Shown here piece by piece: positions 26,457 through 39,143 of a DNA stretch of 64,000 nt (its first letter is position 1; each line of letters starts with the position of its first letter). Source of the stretch: Pascua guehoae (lineage: Eukaryota > Basidiomycota > Tremellomycetes > Trichosporonales > Trichosporonaceae); contig BCJX01000001.1 in assembly GCA_001600415.1 (NCBI GenBank), positions 3,905,532-3,969,531 on the forward strand, in the 5' to 3' direction. Below the pieces are notes generated by a model. The model was not told the DNA's origin. It ran no database searches and saw nothing but the letters and a program-made list of their open reading frames with translations. The translations under genes and the position numbers were made by a program.

Positions 26457-28133
26457 ATGGCCGACCTCGGCAGTATCGGTCTCCCGCCCGTCACGCGGGT
26501 CCTCCTCATCGCCACGGCGGCGATCACACTGTGAGCTGGACGCTGGCAGGGGTGGGGCAAGCGCTGACGGCCAGCGGGTGTATCGGGTACCCTCCCCTGT
26601 TTGCCTATGTGAGTCTGCTGGTGTGCCAGTGGTGACAGGCGGTAGCTGACGACCAAAGGTGTTTCATAACTGGACGCTCGTGTTGAGACACTACCAGGTG
26701 CGTGGACGCGGCTGTGGGAGGAATACCCATTGCGAGAGTACCAGAGCTACGCCATGCGCAGCTCATCGCGCAACGACACACTCGCTCGTACTCACTCTTC
26801 CTCCTACGGATCCTTCGGACGCGGGCTTACAAACACGGGCGTGGACGGCGCTAACACGACGTGCAGATCTGGCGACCGATCACAAACTTCTTCTTCGCCG
26901 GTATGTTGTCGCCCTCGACGATGCACGAGGCTGATCATGGCAGGCACGGGTATCTCGCTCTTGTTTGACTTTTTCTGCTTGTACCAGACATCGGCGTCGT
27001 TGGAAAAGGCCTAGTGAGTGCATCGTCTGCAGCATTGCATTGCGGGCATTGTCCAGTTAGGGCCAGCCACGGTAGCATGCCGATGGCGTCCCAAGTTGCA
27101 GTCTGACCACCGACATACCTGACCAGCGACTTCGAGGCTGCCAAACGGCTTGAGTGGCTCCCACTAACCGCAGCATGGGTGACTCGGCGGCGTACACATG
27201 GAGTCTTATCGTCATGGCTTGCATGCTCCATGTGAGTGTTGATGTGTCTGGTGTCTGTCCCTACGCGTCAAGGCTGTCCTTGTCACTCGTTGCTGCCTTG
27301 GAGGTCCATCCCATGGCCACGGCTAGCTGTCCGACTCGTCTCGAGTGGAAGACTTCGTGGCGGCTGACCACTGACGCCGGCCGAGACCAGGCATTGGATC
27401 GCCCCTGCTAACGACCAGGTGCTCAACACAGTGTTCATCCAGTCGGCATACCTCTTCCATGGCATCCTCCGAGCCCTGGTGTACCTCTGGACCAAGCAGG
27501 ACCCCTCGATGAGCATTTCGATATTTGGGCTGTTCTCTGTGCCCGCTCGCCGTGAGTTTTTGGGTTCGACGCGAGGCATATACGGCCCGCTGTGTGGAAA
27601 TCCAGGCTCGCAGTGGCAGGCTCTGGGCCGAGAGCCTCAACGTACGCTAATCGCGCAGTGTATCCTGTCGTCCTGCTATTCATGGACTTTATCAATGGCG
27701 GCCCGCCTGGAGTCTTGAACGGCCTGATGGGTATCTTGGTCGGCCATCTTTGGTGGGTATACTGTGCGGCGTCTGCGACCGACTACACTTGTACTCTGTT
27801 CTTGAGGACGAGTCGCGGTCGGGGTCGCAGATACGCTCTGCCTTGACCTTACTTTGAACACCTCTGACACCCAGGTGGTTCCTCTCGAGCTACCTCCCGG
27901 CTCGCGCCCCAGTACACCTCCGCCGCTCCAACCCCTTTGCCATGCCTGCATCGTTCCGGCGCCTGTTTGTCTACCGCCAGCCCCAGACGAGCTCGTCTGC
28001 GCCATCGTCGGGACGCACCACTGCCCTCGGATCCGGCATCAGCGCCACCAACTACCGCGCCAACCCGGACGCGGCCGCGCAGGTCCGCCACCGGTGGGGA
28101 TCCGGGCAGCGTCTGGGCGGCGAGGCGCTGTAG
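26457..28133 (+). CDS. derlin (Der1/Dfm1 family ERAD protein)
   Basis: Rhomboid-pseudoprotease membrane protein of the ER that helps retrotranslocate misfolded proteins. Nine exons: 26457-26530, 26575-26608, 26659-26697, 26867-26900, 26944-27013, 27174-27231, 27419-27551, 27659-27752, 27875-28133; 264 aa. Family features in order: N-terminal LPPVTRVLLIATAAIT, then the first loop with HYQIWRPITNFFFAGTG (derlin WR motif), hydrophobic segments around LLFDFFCLYQ, SLIVMACML and GILRALVYLWTKQ, and GILVGHLWWFLSSYLP in the last one. The C-terminus HRWGSGQRLGGEAL is a SHP box (W-G-x-G-x-R-L-G), the Cdc48-binding motif of Dfm1 and metazoan derlins, so this is more Dfm1/derlin-1-like than Der1-like. CDC48 itself is two genes upstream. 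Confidence 0.93.
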
Positions 28134-28367
28134 CAATGCGCTCGGTTAGATACAGGTCGTACGCGTAGGCGTATGCATTGAGTCAGTATGCATAGGTGTT
28201 GCGCATTCTCGTAGACGCTACAATGTTCGATGCACATGCCACGTCGCGTCCGCTGTGGTCACGTGCAGGGGGGGCCCCGCACGACGCGTCAGACGATGCG
28301 TTCCACACTTTCCATCGCCCGTCGTTGACCTTGGTCAGTCATCCTCTATCCCAACCCCGAGCCCACC

Positions 28368-30608
28368 ATGCAAACAAACGACACCGACCTCCTCTTCCAG
28401 TCCAACCAGCAGCTCGCCGACTCTGCGAACCGGGAACGCAAGGTCGCCGCGGCCGAAAAGATCGGCAACCCCATCAAGGTCTCGTCCAAGGTCCTCGACC
28501 TGCTCGTCGAGGGCGGCGACGCATGGACCGCCGAGTCGGGATGGCAGGCGCGCCGGCTCGACTTGAATGTGAGTTGGGACTGTGACTCTGGGAGAGTCGT
28601 GCTCGGACTAGGGTGTGGGCTTGGGCGCGGGAGGCCGCGTGTCCTCAACCTGTAACGGACGGGCACCGCCATGTTACGCGACTCGACTCCAGCACTATAC
28701 CCTGCCCCCACTGCTGCCGCCCCAGCCCACACACGCTCGCTCACACACATGCTGACGCCAGACCGGCCGCACCAAGATGCTCTACAAGGGCCACAAGGGG
28801 CCCGTGACGTCTGTCGCGCTCTACGCCGTCGGCGGGGACAGGCCGTGGCTGGCGCTCATTACGGGGTCGTGGGATAAGACGGCGCGCGTGTGGGATGCTG
28901 CGGTGAGTTGGATCGCGGGCGTGGGGTGTAATGGTGGTAGGGGAGAGGCGGGGTCCATGGAGACATTGAGCTCGGAGAGGTGAATACTGGCTCTGTTGGT
29001 CATGACCAGTCTCCCGCCGTCCCTCGTCGTTCAATGGGGGCAGGCAACTGGGGACGAATCACTCCAAGGCATGGACTACAGGCTGTACTCGACAGCTCAA
29101 TATTCTATCCCCCTCCCCCTTCCCCGACCCAAGCCGTGCTCGACTCCGCTCGTGCTCGACCCACTTGCACCCCTTCGGCGCACGCTGACCTTTAGACCGG
29201 CGAGCTCGTCACGGTCCTCGAAGGCCACAGCGACTTTGTCAAATCCGTCACCGTCCTCCCAACCAGCCCGTCGACGCTCGTGACGACGTCGTCGGACAAG
29301 AGTCTCCGCCTGTGGGACCTGCGGCCCCTCGAGCGGCGTGAGGCCCCCAAGACGTTCCAGATTGTAAAGGAACACTCGCGTCCGGTCGAGACGGCCGCGT
29401 TTGCCGTGCCCGAGGACGCGACGGGGCGCGTGGCGGACACGATTACCGTGTGGACTGCGGATTCGATGGGTGTCATCAAGGAGTGGACTATTGGACGGGT
29501 ATGTCGACGCGGCTTGGCTTCTGAGCGCGTTTCGTGGTCGACACACCAGGATTGGTACTAATGCGGCAGACTCTGCCGTCGCAGCTCACGTTTGTGCGCG
29601 ATCTGCCCGGGCACGAGACGAGTATCGCGGGTCTGGTGGCGGTGGACGAGGGGTTGTGGAGTGGTGAGTCTGGACTGTTGAGAGCCGAGGACGCAGTGCT
29701 GTGTGCTTGTACGCTGGTGTGTGTGTCAAATTGTGCAACGTGCCGCAACGTGCCAACTTGCGATGCAAGTTGCGGCACCGGGTTGGGTTCTGAGGGAGTG
29801 GGCCTACGCGCCACATTCTCCTGTAGCAAGAACATTGCCAGATTGATCCCCACACGCAAGCGGAACCGGGCGAGCTCGACTAAACGTCCCCACCTGACCA
29901 ACAACTAACCACCCCCAGTCTCGATGGACAACACGGCGCGCCTGCACGCCGACAAGCCCATCACGCTCCCGCACCCGACATACGTAAAGTCGATCCTCGC
30001 ATGCCCGCACGGCCTGCCCTACATCCTCACAGGCTCCGAGGACGAGGAGATCCGCGTGTGGGACGCCTCGGCCCTCGACGACGCCAAACCCACGCCCCTG
30101 TCTATCGTATCCGGCCACTGTGGGCAGGTGTCGGCCATGGCTGGGTGGGTCAAGGAGGCCGGCGGAAAGAGGGAGGTGCACGTCGTCTCGGCCGGGCTGG
30201 ATGGGACGTTGCGGAGGTGGACTGTTCCTGGTGAGTCGGGTGGGTGCGTGCTGGGTATGAGTGCTGGGTGCTGGGTGCTGGCTATGGGTATAAGCATGGG
30301 TATGGGTGCTGCTATGGGTGCTGGCTGTGGCTGCTGGCTATAGCTGCTGCTGGGCATACGAGGCAAGCTACCCGGCTGGTTACCGTGCATGCTACTGGGC
30401 CTGCTACTGTACATGCTGCTGGGCCGGGCTATGGAGTATGACAACGGGCGATAAACATAGATAGATTGAAGAGGGGGACACACGCTGACGAGCAGAACTG
30501 CTCAACCCGCCAAAACTCGAATACGAGCCCGTCAAGCCGCCGGGAGATATGACACTCACGGCCGAGGAGGAGGCCGAGCTTGCAGAGCTGCTCTCGGACG
30601 AGGACTAG
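28368..30608 (+). CDS. WD40-repeat protein
   Basis: Beta-propeller scaffold of 387 aa, function not assigned. Six exons: 28368-28568, 28762-28902, 29196-29498, 29570-29663, 29919-30230, 30496-30608. Repeats are visible as GHKGPVTSV..LITGSWDKTARVWD, GHSDFVKSV..LVTTSSDKSLRLWD, GHETSIAGL..SMDNTARLH, then ILTGSEDEEIRVWD and HVVSAGLDGTLRRW. An N-terminal ~65-residue part (NQQLADSANRERKVAAAEK) precedes the propeller. The C-terminal tail MTLTAEEEAELAELLSDED is acidic and is also seen in other fungal WD40 proteins of this type. The fourth intron contains a TACTAAT branch site. The last intron (265 nt) is full of degenerate GGGTGCTGG/TATGGGT repeats. Confidence 0.85.
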
Positions 30609-30989
30609 AGCTCTAGAGCTCCGAGAGACGTGCAGATTGCACAGTTGGGATGCCTGCAGTATCTAGACATAGTGCGATGAGATGAAATGTTACGTAATGA
30701 TATTATCAGTGGGATGATGACATGGGTGCAGCAGTGTGGATGGATGGCCGGCCTGGCCGGCTTGGCCGAACGGAGCCGCCAGGCCGCCAGGCTGCACGTG
30801 CCCCTGTGACGTGCCTGCGTGGGCTCACCCCCCCATCCTCCTCCTGCCCCCCTGCCGCCCACATCCACATCCACCCCCATCCCATATTCGACATCATCAT
30901 CCTTGTCCTCCAGCCCCCCATCTCCAACTTGTATACCCACCTCTCACTCTCCTTCCATCCATTCACAAACCCCACACACGCCCGTCCTC

Positions 30990-33900
30990 ATGAGTGCCCT
31001 CACGCAGGACGAGCGGCAGTACTTTGACCAGCTCTTTGACGCGGTCAGCAAGGACGACGTGAGTAGAGAGCTCGCCGTGCCCACCCCCCAGCCACCTGGC
31101 CTCGTTTCTTGGCGCATGCATCGCCCAAACTAACGTCCAGAGTGGAGTCCTTCCCGGCAGCGATGCGCTCCCGCTGCTCACCGCGTCGGGTCTGCCGCAG
31201 CAGACGCTGGGCGAGGTATGGGCGCTGGCCGACCCGGACAACAACGGCTTCCTGACAAAGGACGGGTGGTACATTGCCGCGCGCGTCATCGGCCAGCTAC
31301 AAAAGGGCGGCAAGAAGACCGCCGACGCCTCGCTCGCTGCGCGCCCCGGTCCGCTTCCTACCTTTTCGGGATTTGCTCCGCCTCCCGTACCCAAGGCGCC
31401 CGCTGCGACAGCAGGAGCGCCCCCGGCGCTCGCACCAAACCTCACGGGCAACGCGTTGCAAAGGGCAGCTCCGGCCGCCAGCCAGCTGCCCCCGCTGACC
31501 GCCGCGGACCGCACAAAGTTTACGCGCATCTTTGTCGGGTGCGGCCCGCATAATGGCCTCGTGAGCGGTGACAGGGCAAAGGATGTCTTTCTCAAGAGCA
31601 AGCTTGGGTATGAGCATCTCGGCCAGATCTGGTGAGTTGTGGCGGTGGTTGTTTTGTTTGGGCGACGCGTCGTTCGGGTCTCTGCTCGTACCGTGTCCCC
31701 TCTTCAACGACCCTTGGGAACTGCGGTTTGCGGGGGCGATGCAACTGCAACCCCATGCCAAGCTGACGCGGCAGGAACCTCGCAGACACACAGCAGCGTG
31801 GTGCGCTCGACCTGCCCGACTTTATCGTCGGCATGTACCTGATCCAGGCGTGCATGGCCAACCCATCGCTTGTGCTCCCCACCTCGCTCCCTCCCGGAAC
31901 ATACGAGGCTGCCGGCGGCCGCGGGACGCCCGGCGCAGGCACACCGCTCAGCATGCAGCACTCGGGCCCACGGAGCCCCATTCAGCGCCAGTACACTGGC
32001 GGCTCGATCCAGCCCCAATTGACAGGCGGGTTCGCGTCCGCGGCCGTGGCCGGTGCATCGCCAGCGCGCTCCAACACATTGACGCCGACGCGCCAATCGA
32101 CCCTCCCGCTCCAGCAGCAACACACGGCCGGGACCGTGCCCGCCGCATTTGGCGCGGGCGCCAGCGCCGCCAGTGCCGCCGTGCCATGGGACGTCACCCC
32201 TGCAGCCAAGGCAACGTCGGACGGCTTCTTTGCCCAGCTCGACACGCACAACAGGGGCGTCATCGAGGGCGATGTCGCCGTCCCGTTCATGGTCCAGAGC
32301 CAGCTCGACGAAAACGTGCTCGCGAGTATCTGGGACCTGTCCGACATTCGCCAGGAGGGCAAGCTCGACCGCGACGAGTTTGCCGTCGCCATGTACCTCA
32401 TCAACGCCAAGCTGCAGGGCAAGGAGCTGCCCACTGTGCTTCCACAGAGCTTGATCCCACCTGCGCTGCGCTCCGCACAGACCGGGGCTGCCGCCGCAGC
32501 TCCGCCCCCATCGTCGGCTTCGCGGGATCTGTTTGACCTCTTTGACGATGAACCGCCGGCTTCGACCACACCCACGCTCCAGGCGAGCCCCGCTCCCGCC
32601 CACACATCGTTCGTGCCACAGCCCCCATCCAGGCGCGGAACCCTCGATACCCAGCACCAGTTTGCAGCGGCTGCCCCGCAGGTCACCCCCTCTGTCTTTG
32701 GTAAGCTCAAAAGCAATGTGACAATCCTTGCTAATTCCACCAGCCTCTGCACCCGCACCCGCACCCGCACCCGCACCCGCGCCGCCCCAGCCTGCTGGCG
32801 ACCTTTTGGGCGAAGGCGAGGCCCATGCTCCCCTGCCTGACCACTCGGCAGACATTGGTAATGCCAAAAATCAGCTCGCGACGACTAACCGGTCCGTGGG
32901 CGAGTTGCAGAAGACGCGCGCCGAGCTCGAAAAGGCGGCCGCTGCGAGCGCCGCCGAGCTCGAGGCTTTGGAAAAGGACCTCGCAGCCTCAAAGGCAAAG
33001 TACGAGGAGGAGACAAAGCACGTGGCCGACCTCCGTGTGCGTGTCAGCGACCAGTCCAACACCCTTACCACGCTCCGTGCCGATGTTATTCGCGCAGAGA
33101 GCGACCTGACGGCGATGCGGATGGAAAAGGACGAGCTTGAGCAGGCCCTCCTCAAGGACAAGGAGGAAGTGCGTGGCATGCACAAGCAGATGAAGGAGCT
33201 CGAGGACGAAAAGGCGGGCCTCAAGCTCTTGCTCGACAAGATCAAGAAGGAGGCACGCCAGCAAAAGGGCATGGTCTCAATTGCCAAGAAGCAGGTCTCG
33301 ACCGCCGAGGCATCGCGTGACGCTGTCCAGGCCGAGGTCCGTGAAGCGGAAAAGGCGGCGGAAGAAGCGACCGTATCGCGTTCCGCGTCGCCCACCAAGG
33401 CCGCGGGCGTGCCCCTCCCCACCAGCCCGCGTGCCCTCAGCCCCGAAGCGACAGGCGCGTCCCAGCGCTCCAACAACCCATTCGACATGTTCAACCGCGC
33501 GTCGCTGTCGCGCTCGGCGTCGAATACCGAGTCGTCCGTCCCCACCGGCGCGTTCGCCGGTGCCGGTGCGCTTGCAGGCGCCGGTGTGGCGGCAGGTGCC
33601 TTCTACGCCGCCACGCACGGGTCGCAGCCCTCGCACTCGCCCGAGCTTGCCGGACAGGAGAGCCGCGCTGCAGTGGACCCCTTTGGCGCACCGCCGACCG
33701 AGTCCCAGGGCCCCACTGCCGACCCCTTCGGTGCTCCTGTTCAGCCAGAGGGCCAGAGCGCCGACCCCTTCGGCGTGCCCTCGGGCCCGCACAGTGCGGC
33801 CGGTGGCTTCGACTCGGTGTTTGGTGACTCATTTGACGACTCGTTTGACCAGAACGCCGCCACACCAAAACAGGGCGGTGCACCGGGTCCCTCCGACTTT

Positions 33901-36267
33901 GACTCTGCGTTTGCCGACTTTGACGACGACTCTGTGCCGCCCAGCGCTGGTGCCGAGCCCGCCCAGCAGCCCTTCCAGCACGCGGCTGCTGCGGGTTCTG
34001 CCGAGCAAGTGGCCGACCGTGCCTTCACGCCCGTGCAACACGAGGGAGCTGCCTCGGGTACGCCTCCTGTCGCTGCGGCAGCAGGTGCTGGCACCGAGAC
34101 GCCCCAGCTTGAGCTTCCTGAGGGCGGCGATGCACTTGGCCAGTCTCACCCTGGTGGTTCTGCGACCGCCCTTGAGAGGACAATCTCTGGCACTGCCTTT
34201 GAGAGGAGCGCATCGGCAGCTTCTGGTGGCCCCATTGAGAGGACTCTGTCTGCGGGCTCTGGTACTGCTGGAGCCACCCTTGGCCGCACTCTGTCGGCTG
34301 GCTCCGCGAATGCCGGAACTCCGCTCGGCAGGACGCTCTCTGCTGGCTCTGGGACCGCGCTCGAGCGGACCCAGTCTGCGGGATCAGCCCGCGGTGCGAC
34401 CGAGCAGGCGGACCTCGCGAGGACCGGGTCGAATGACATTGCAGCGCCTATCCCCGTGCCCGTGGGCATGGGTCTCCCCTCGGGCATCCCCAAGTCTGCC
34501 GTACCTGACAGCTTGCGCCCGGGTGCAGAGCGCACCGCGTCGACCCAGGTCGTCGCGCCATCCAGCCTACCAGCTACGCCTGGCGCGCCCGGCGCCCCTG
34601 GTAGCCTCGACACCCCGGCCTCGCCCTCGCTTGGTGACGCCTTCTCCCCAATGGTGGCGACGACTGGTGACGAGTCGTCCGACGACGATGACGAGGGTCC
34701 CGAGGATCTCGAAGCGCCCAGGCGTCGCGACTATTCGTCGCGCTCGCCGCCCCCAGCTCCGCGCCACAACGTGTCCCCTCCCCCGCCTGTTCCCCCCGTG
34801 CCACCTGTGCCCATGCCGTCGTCGCCCGAGCACAAGACGCGGCGCAGCGCCCCGCCGCCGCCTATCGCGCGCTCTGCCTCGGCGGCCGGCTCGACGTCGT
34901 CCCCTCCCTTGCCGGCACCCGTGCCAACGTCGCCAGCTACCTTGGATCCGTTTGGTGCCAGCACCTTTGGCAACCCCTCGCCTGCCGTCCACCACCTGGG
35001 CCCTGCCCCAGCACCCACCTACTCGCCCGCGCCCGCCGAGGACCCCTTCGGGGCCCCGTTCGGCACGACCGAACCCTCGTTCACGTCGACTCAGGCCCCT
35101 CCCGCCTCGGACTCTGCTACTGATCCGTTTGGCGCCGCTCCTTTCAACACTGGTCTCTCTGCCGCACCATTCGCCACGGGTCTGGGCGCTACACCGTTTG
35201 CCAACGCCTTTGGAGGGTCCGACCCCACCGCCGCGTCTACCTCTGAACAGGGCCAAGGTGCTGCTGAGGCTGCCCCGCGCACAGCCGAACTCGACCCCTT
35301 TGGCGCCTCGTTTGGCGCACCCGTCACGTCCCCGGCTCCCGGAGGTGCACTCCCGCGTGCGTTCTCTCCGACGGCGCACCCGGCGCAGTTTGTGCCCAAG
35401 ACGGCCCAGTTTGACGATGAGGACGACTTTGACTTTGGCGACTTGCCCGTGACGCAGAGCAACGCGCCCGCTGCCGTTGACACGTCTACATTCGACGACG
35501 AGTTTGCAAGCTTTGACGACGACTTTGACAAGATTGGCAGCTCGCAGCCGTCCCACGACCCGTCGCAGGTCGCGAGCCAGGGCAACTCGGGTTCGGTCAA
35601 CACGGGCTCGGACAAGTCGATGCTCCAGAGCTACGAGGTCGTGCCCAAGTCGGACGCCCTGGATGAGTGGGGCATGGCGTCGGCCCAGCCAAACCTCCCG
35701 CCCGGCGCTGCCGCTGCTGCGCCGCAGGCGGGCGCGTTTGCCTCGGGCTTTTCGTTTGACGACGCGTTTGGCCTTCCTTCGGGCAATGCCAACAGCGCGC
35801 CGGCAGCCCCCAGCGCGCCTGGCGGGTTCGACTTTGACGATGCGTTTGGTATTACCCCTGCGTGAGTCGAGCACCAGCTTCCACCCCCAAGCACTCGCTA
35901 ACGCCCCAGTGCCAGCCAGCCACCCACCCTCCCTAGCCGTCCAGACGACGCTGGCCACGAGTCCTCGTCCAATGCGCCAGCACTCCCTGCACGCCCACAG
36001 ATGGACCGCGAGCCCAGCGGCCCCAGCCCCGACGAGCAGCCCCAGGCGGACGACCTTGAGGACGTCAAGAAGGTGAGTTGGGCCGTGTCTTTCGCGCCAC
36101 ACAGCTCGTGCTCTATCTGTGACAAATTCCCCTCCCCCAACACCCCCGACACCCCGCTCACGCCCCAGCTCTGCCAGATGGGCTTCCCCCGCTCGCTCGT
36201 CGTCGAGGCCCTCGGCGCCAACGGGTACGACTTCCAGAAGGCCCTCAACGTCCTCCTTGTCAAGTAG
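30990..36267 (+). CDS. Ede1/Eps15-like endocytic scaffold (EH domains, coiled coil, UBA)
   Basis: Early-arriving endocytic adaptor at clathrin-coated sites. Six exons: 30990-31058, 31141-31631, 31775-32700, 32744-35861, 35910-36072, 36169-36267; 1621 aa. Three EH domains: residues ~5-90 (DNNGFLTKDGWYIAARVIG), ~150-225 (LGQIWNLADTQQRGALDLPD) and ~330-410 (ASIWDLSDIRQEGKLDRDEF). A coiled coil follows around residues 520-700, then a long disordered region with an NPF (NNPFDMF), seven DPF motifs (AP-2/adaptor binding) and several acidic FDD clusters. A run of TLSAGS/ERT repeats lies at 34170-34390 and may be a kinase target. The last ~35 residues (LCQMGFPRSLVVEALGANGY) form a UBA domain with the MGF signature, expected to bind ubiquitylated cargo. 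The layout matches yeast Ede1 closely. Confidence 0.95.
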
Positions 36268-36897
36268 AGAAGTTCATGCTACAGTCGAGTGCTAATCTTA
36301 AGTAAGAGTTTGTAGGAAGGCAGGAATTGCCAAAAGATGCCATTTAAATGTTGCCGACGGGTGTCGTGTGCTGCACGAGGCGACGGTGTGGATGCCATTC
36401 CGAGACGTAGGCGTTGTGTACAGCTATATCTCGAGTCGAGGCAGGTTAGTCTGGGGTCAGGTGGGTGCTGGTTCACCTAGGTGATTATCGAGCCCGACGA
36501 GTCTAAAAAACCATCTGTCACCCAGAAGGGGCTCTCCTCCATACCTCGTCTTCACTAGCCAGTCTGCATCCCGTTCAGACCCATCGTGAACACCATTGTC
36601 GCCATCACCGTCACCGTCGACCCTCGCCGCTCACAGGGTTCAATCTCACACGCAGACGGCCAAAATCACCTTGAAGACAAACCTATACGATCCCCCCAAA
36701 TACCCAGAGCCAAATGCCACACATCCACCCGCCAATTCGCCGACGCGGATTGGCTGCCCCCTACCCACCACCCACCATCCCCTGCCGCACCCACTCGTGC
36801 TCACCGCTCCTCGAGACACTCACAACTAGACTGGACAACTGGACACTGGACACCACACGCACTTGCACCCGCCCACGCACCCGCTTCGCCCGCCACG
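36268..36897. other. intergenic region
   Basis: The 3' flank of the Ede1-like gene and the CA/CT-rich promoter and leader of the next gene. No gene is seen. Confidence 0.6.
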
Positions 36898-38355
36898 ATG
36901 TCGCTCCGCCCCGGTCTCCGCCCCGCCCTCGGCCCCCTGATGCGCGCGACGCAGGCGCGCGCAGTGCCCCGCCGCGGCGCGCACGGCTCGAGCGAGCATG
37001 ATACTATTGAGAGTGGGTATTGAGTGGGAGCGGGTGGGAAGGGGTGGGGGTGGGTGATGGAGTGGGGTGGGGGTCGGGGTGGGGTTGGGGATGAGCGGGG
37101 AGTGGGGGCGAGGAGGGAGTAAGGAAGAGGGAGGGACGAGACGAGGAGGGAGGGACGAGGATAGGAAGGGAGCGGAGGGGGATGGGGAAGGAAGGGATGA
37201 GGACGGGAAGGGGATCGAGGAGGTGATGAGGGAGCGGGAGAGGGCACGAGAGAGGAGGAGAGAGAGTACAGGGGACGAGGGGGTGGGAGGGGGGTTACAT
37301 GACGGAGACGGAGACGAGAAGATGAGAGCGGGGAGACTAGGCGGATGACGGAGCGTAGAGGACGGAGACGAGGAGAGGAGACGACGGAGTGCACGAGGAA
37401 GAATGGCGACGGGATGAGGCTAGCCGCTGGCCGTGGCCTTGACTTCAATGGCATTCACTCCAGACTAGAGCTACGGGGACGGACGCTGGGGACGAGGCTG
37501 GAGCGAGAATGCAGAGTGGAGAGCAGAGTGGAGAGCGAGATTGAGCGCGACTGGCACCAGACTAGAGCGAGGCTGTACGAGACTGGTACCGGACTGGAGC
37601 CCGACTGGAGCCCGACTGGGGAACGCACCAAGGACCCTCGAGGATCCGGTCCCGCAGACGTCGAGACTGGACAGAAGATGGAGATGCCGACGAAGCCCCC
37701 TCGAGGGTGGTCAGGACACCACCCTCTGCTGGCCGGTGGCCTAGACGTGTTGTGCAAGCCTCAAGACTCTGCGGAGGCCGAGTTGTGAACTATGCGTTCA
37801 CGCCGACCTGCGTGATGCTTGCGCTGCGGTAGACTCTTCTCGGCGTCTGCTGTGATTCCATTGCCATCGCACGTCCATGTCCTGTCGTTCCCCCGACTAT
37901 CCCGCCTGCATGCCTGCCTACCGCTCTCGTCGTCCATCTCCCTCTCCCACCCTTCCCACCCCCAACTCCCATCCTCACCCCCCACTCCCCCCCCTCCCAA
38001 ACACAAACGCAACCCCACCCTAACCCGCAGCCTTCTTCAACCCAACCTGGGCCAAGACGATGCTCGTCCTCGCCGCTGCCATCCTCGCCTACCCGTACCT
38101 TCCCGAGCGCACGACCAAGCCCGCCTCGCCCTCGACGCTGTCGCACGACGCCCTCGTCGCCGAGTCGCAGGACGAGTCGCTGCCCCGCATCACCCGCCTC
38201 ATTGCCGGCCAGATGGCAGACTCGGCCGAGACGTGGTCCAAGCGCAACGACAAGCACCTCGAGCTCACCCGCGAGGCTGCCGACCAGCGCCTGCTCTTCC
38301 AGGAGGCCGAGAGGCCCAAGATTTTGCGGATGCGGTACCCTGCGTGAGTAGGAGC

Positions 38356-38405
<50 letters not shown>

Positions 38406-39143
38406 GGGGGAGAGAGGGGAGTGATGGAGTCGGGAGGTGGATGGCGTGACAGACGTTGGAGGAGACTGGAAGGGAGGGCTCCAAGGGAGAGTGGGGGTGG
38501 TCCGGAGAGGATGGGAAAGACCAAGCTCCGTCTTGCGTCTATCTCCAGGGATTGTCACGGGCTCGATGGGGGAACCATCGCACAAGCGAGCTACCAGTGT
38601 CGCCGCGGAGGCATCGGTGCCCGAGACAGCCGGCGCTGGGTCAAGGCCATGCATGGTCGCACCGTGGCCATCCCTGGTCCCCACGGCGCCGCGAGGACAG
38701 AGGGTGGGCTCAGGCATGTCCGAATTGTCGCCGCGACCATGCCGAGGGATGCTATCGCGAGCCGCCCTGCAAGGCAGACACACGGGTTGCACCAGCCTAT
38801 GCTGGCCAGATGCCTCTGCCTCCTGCACTTGCACACTGCAGCATGCGCTCTGGGGGATGTGGCATTGTCTCCCGTCTGGTGTGCGCGTCTCGTCTTGGAG
38901 CCCCTGGGCTCATATTGCCGGCTCTATACCTCGTTTCGAGTGTACACCTGCACACCTGTCTTTCATCCGCATGCCGCTCCTCTCTCTCTCTCTCCCTCTC
39001 TCTCTTCCCTCCCCGCCCCACCCCCTCCGACACTACCACAGTTCCAACACTAACCCCCCAGGGCCTTTGACATGGCATCCCCGCACGCCATTGGCGTCGG
39101 CTCGCAGGCCGACCTGAGCGACCTCAAGGTCAGGGATGACTAA
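36898..39143 (+). CDS. small mitochondrial protein, NUXM / complex I 17.8-kDa subunit-like
   Basis: Predicted accessory subunit of respiratory NADH:ubiquinone oxidoreductase. Three exons: 36898-37012, 38031-38343, 39062-39143; 169 aa. The N-terminus (MSLRPGLRPALGPLMRATQA) is Arg-rich and acid-free, like a mitochondrial targeting presequence. One membrane segment follows near residue 50-65 (KTMLVLAAAILAYPYLPE). The later part, ITRLIAGQMADSAETWSKRN followed by DKHLELTREAADQRLLFQEA, and the end FDMASPHAIGVGSQADLSDL match my recollection of the fungal 17.8-kDa subunit. The family is assigned from memory of that pattern and needs a profile search. The two introns are 1018 and 718 nt, by far longer than the CDS parts they separate. 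The first is AG-rich; the second holds a 46-base G run. Confidence 0.7.
38358..38403. repeat. 46-base poly-G run in an intron
   Basis: Uninterrupted G on the coding strand inside the second intron of the NUXM-like gene, 14 bases after the donor site. The true length may differ because such runs are poorly sequenced. Confidence 0.95.

Noticed and set aside
34567..36102. 511-codon open frame on the minus strand opposite the Ede1-like gene
   Set aside because: Arg/Gly-rich antisense translation of a low-complexity coding region.
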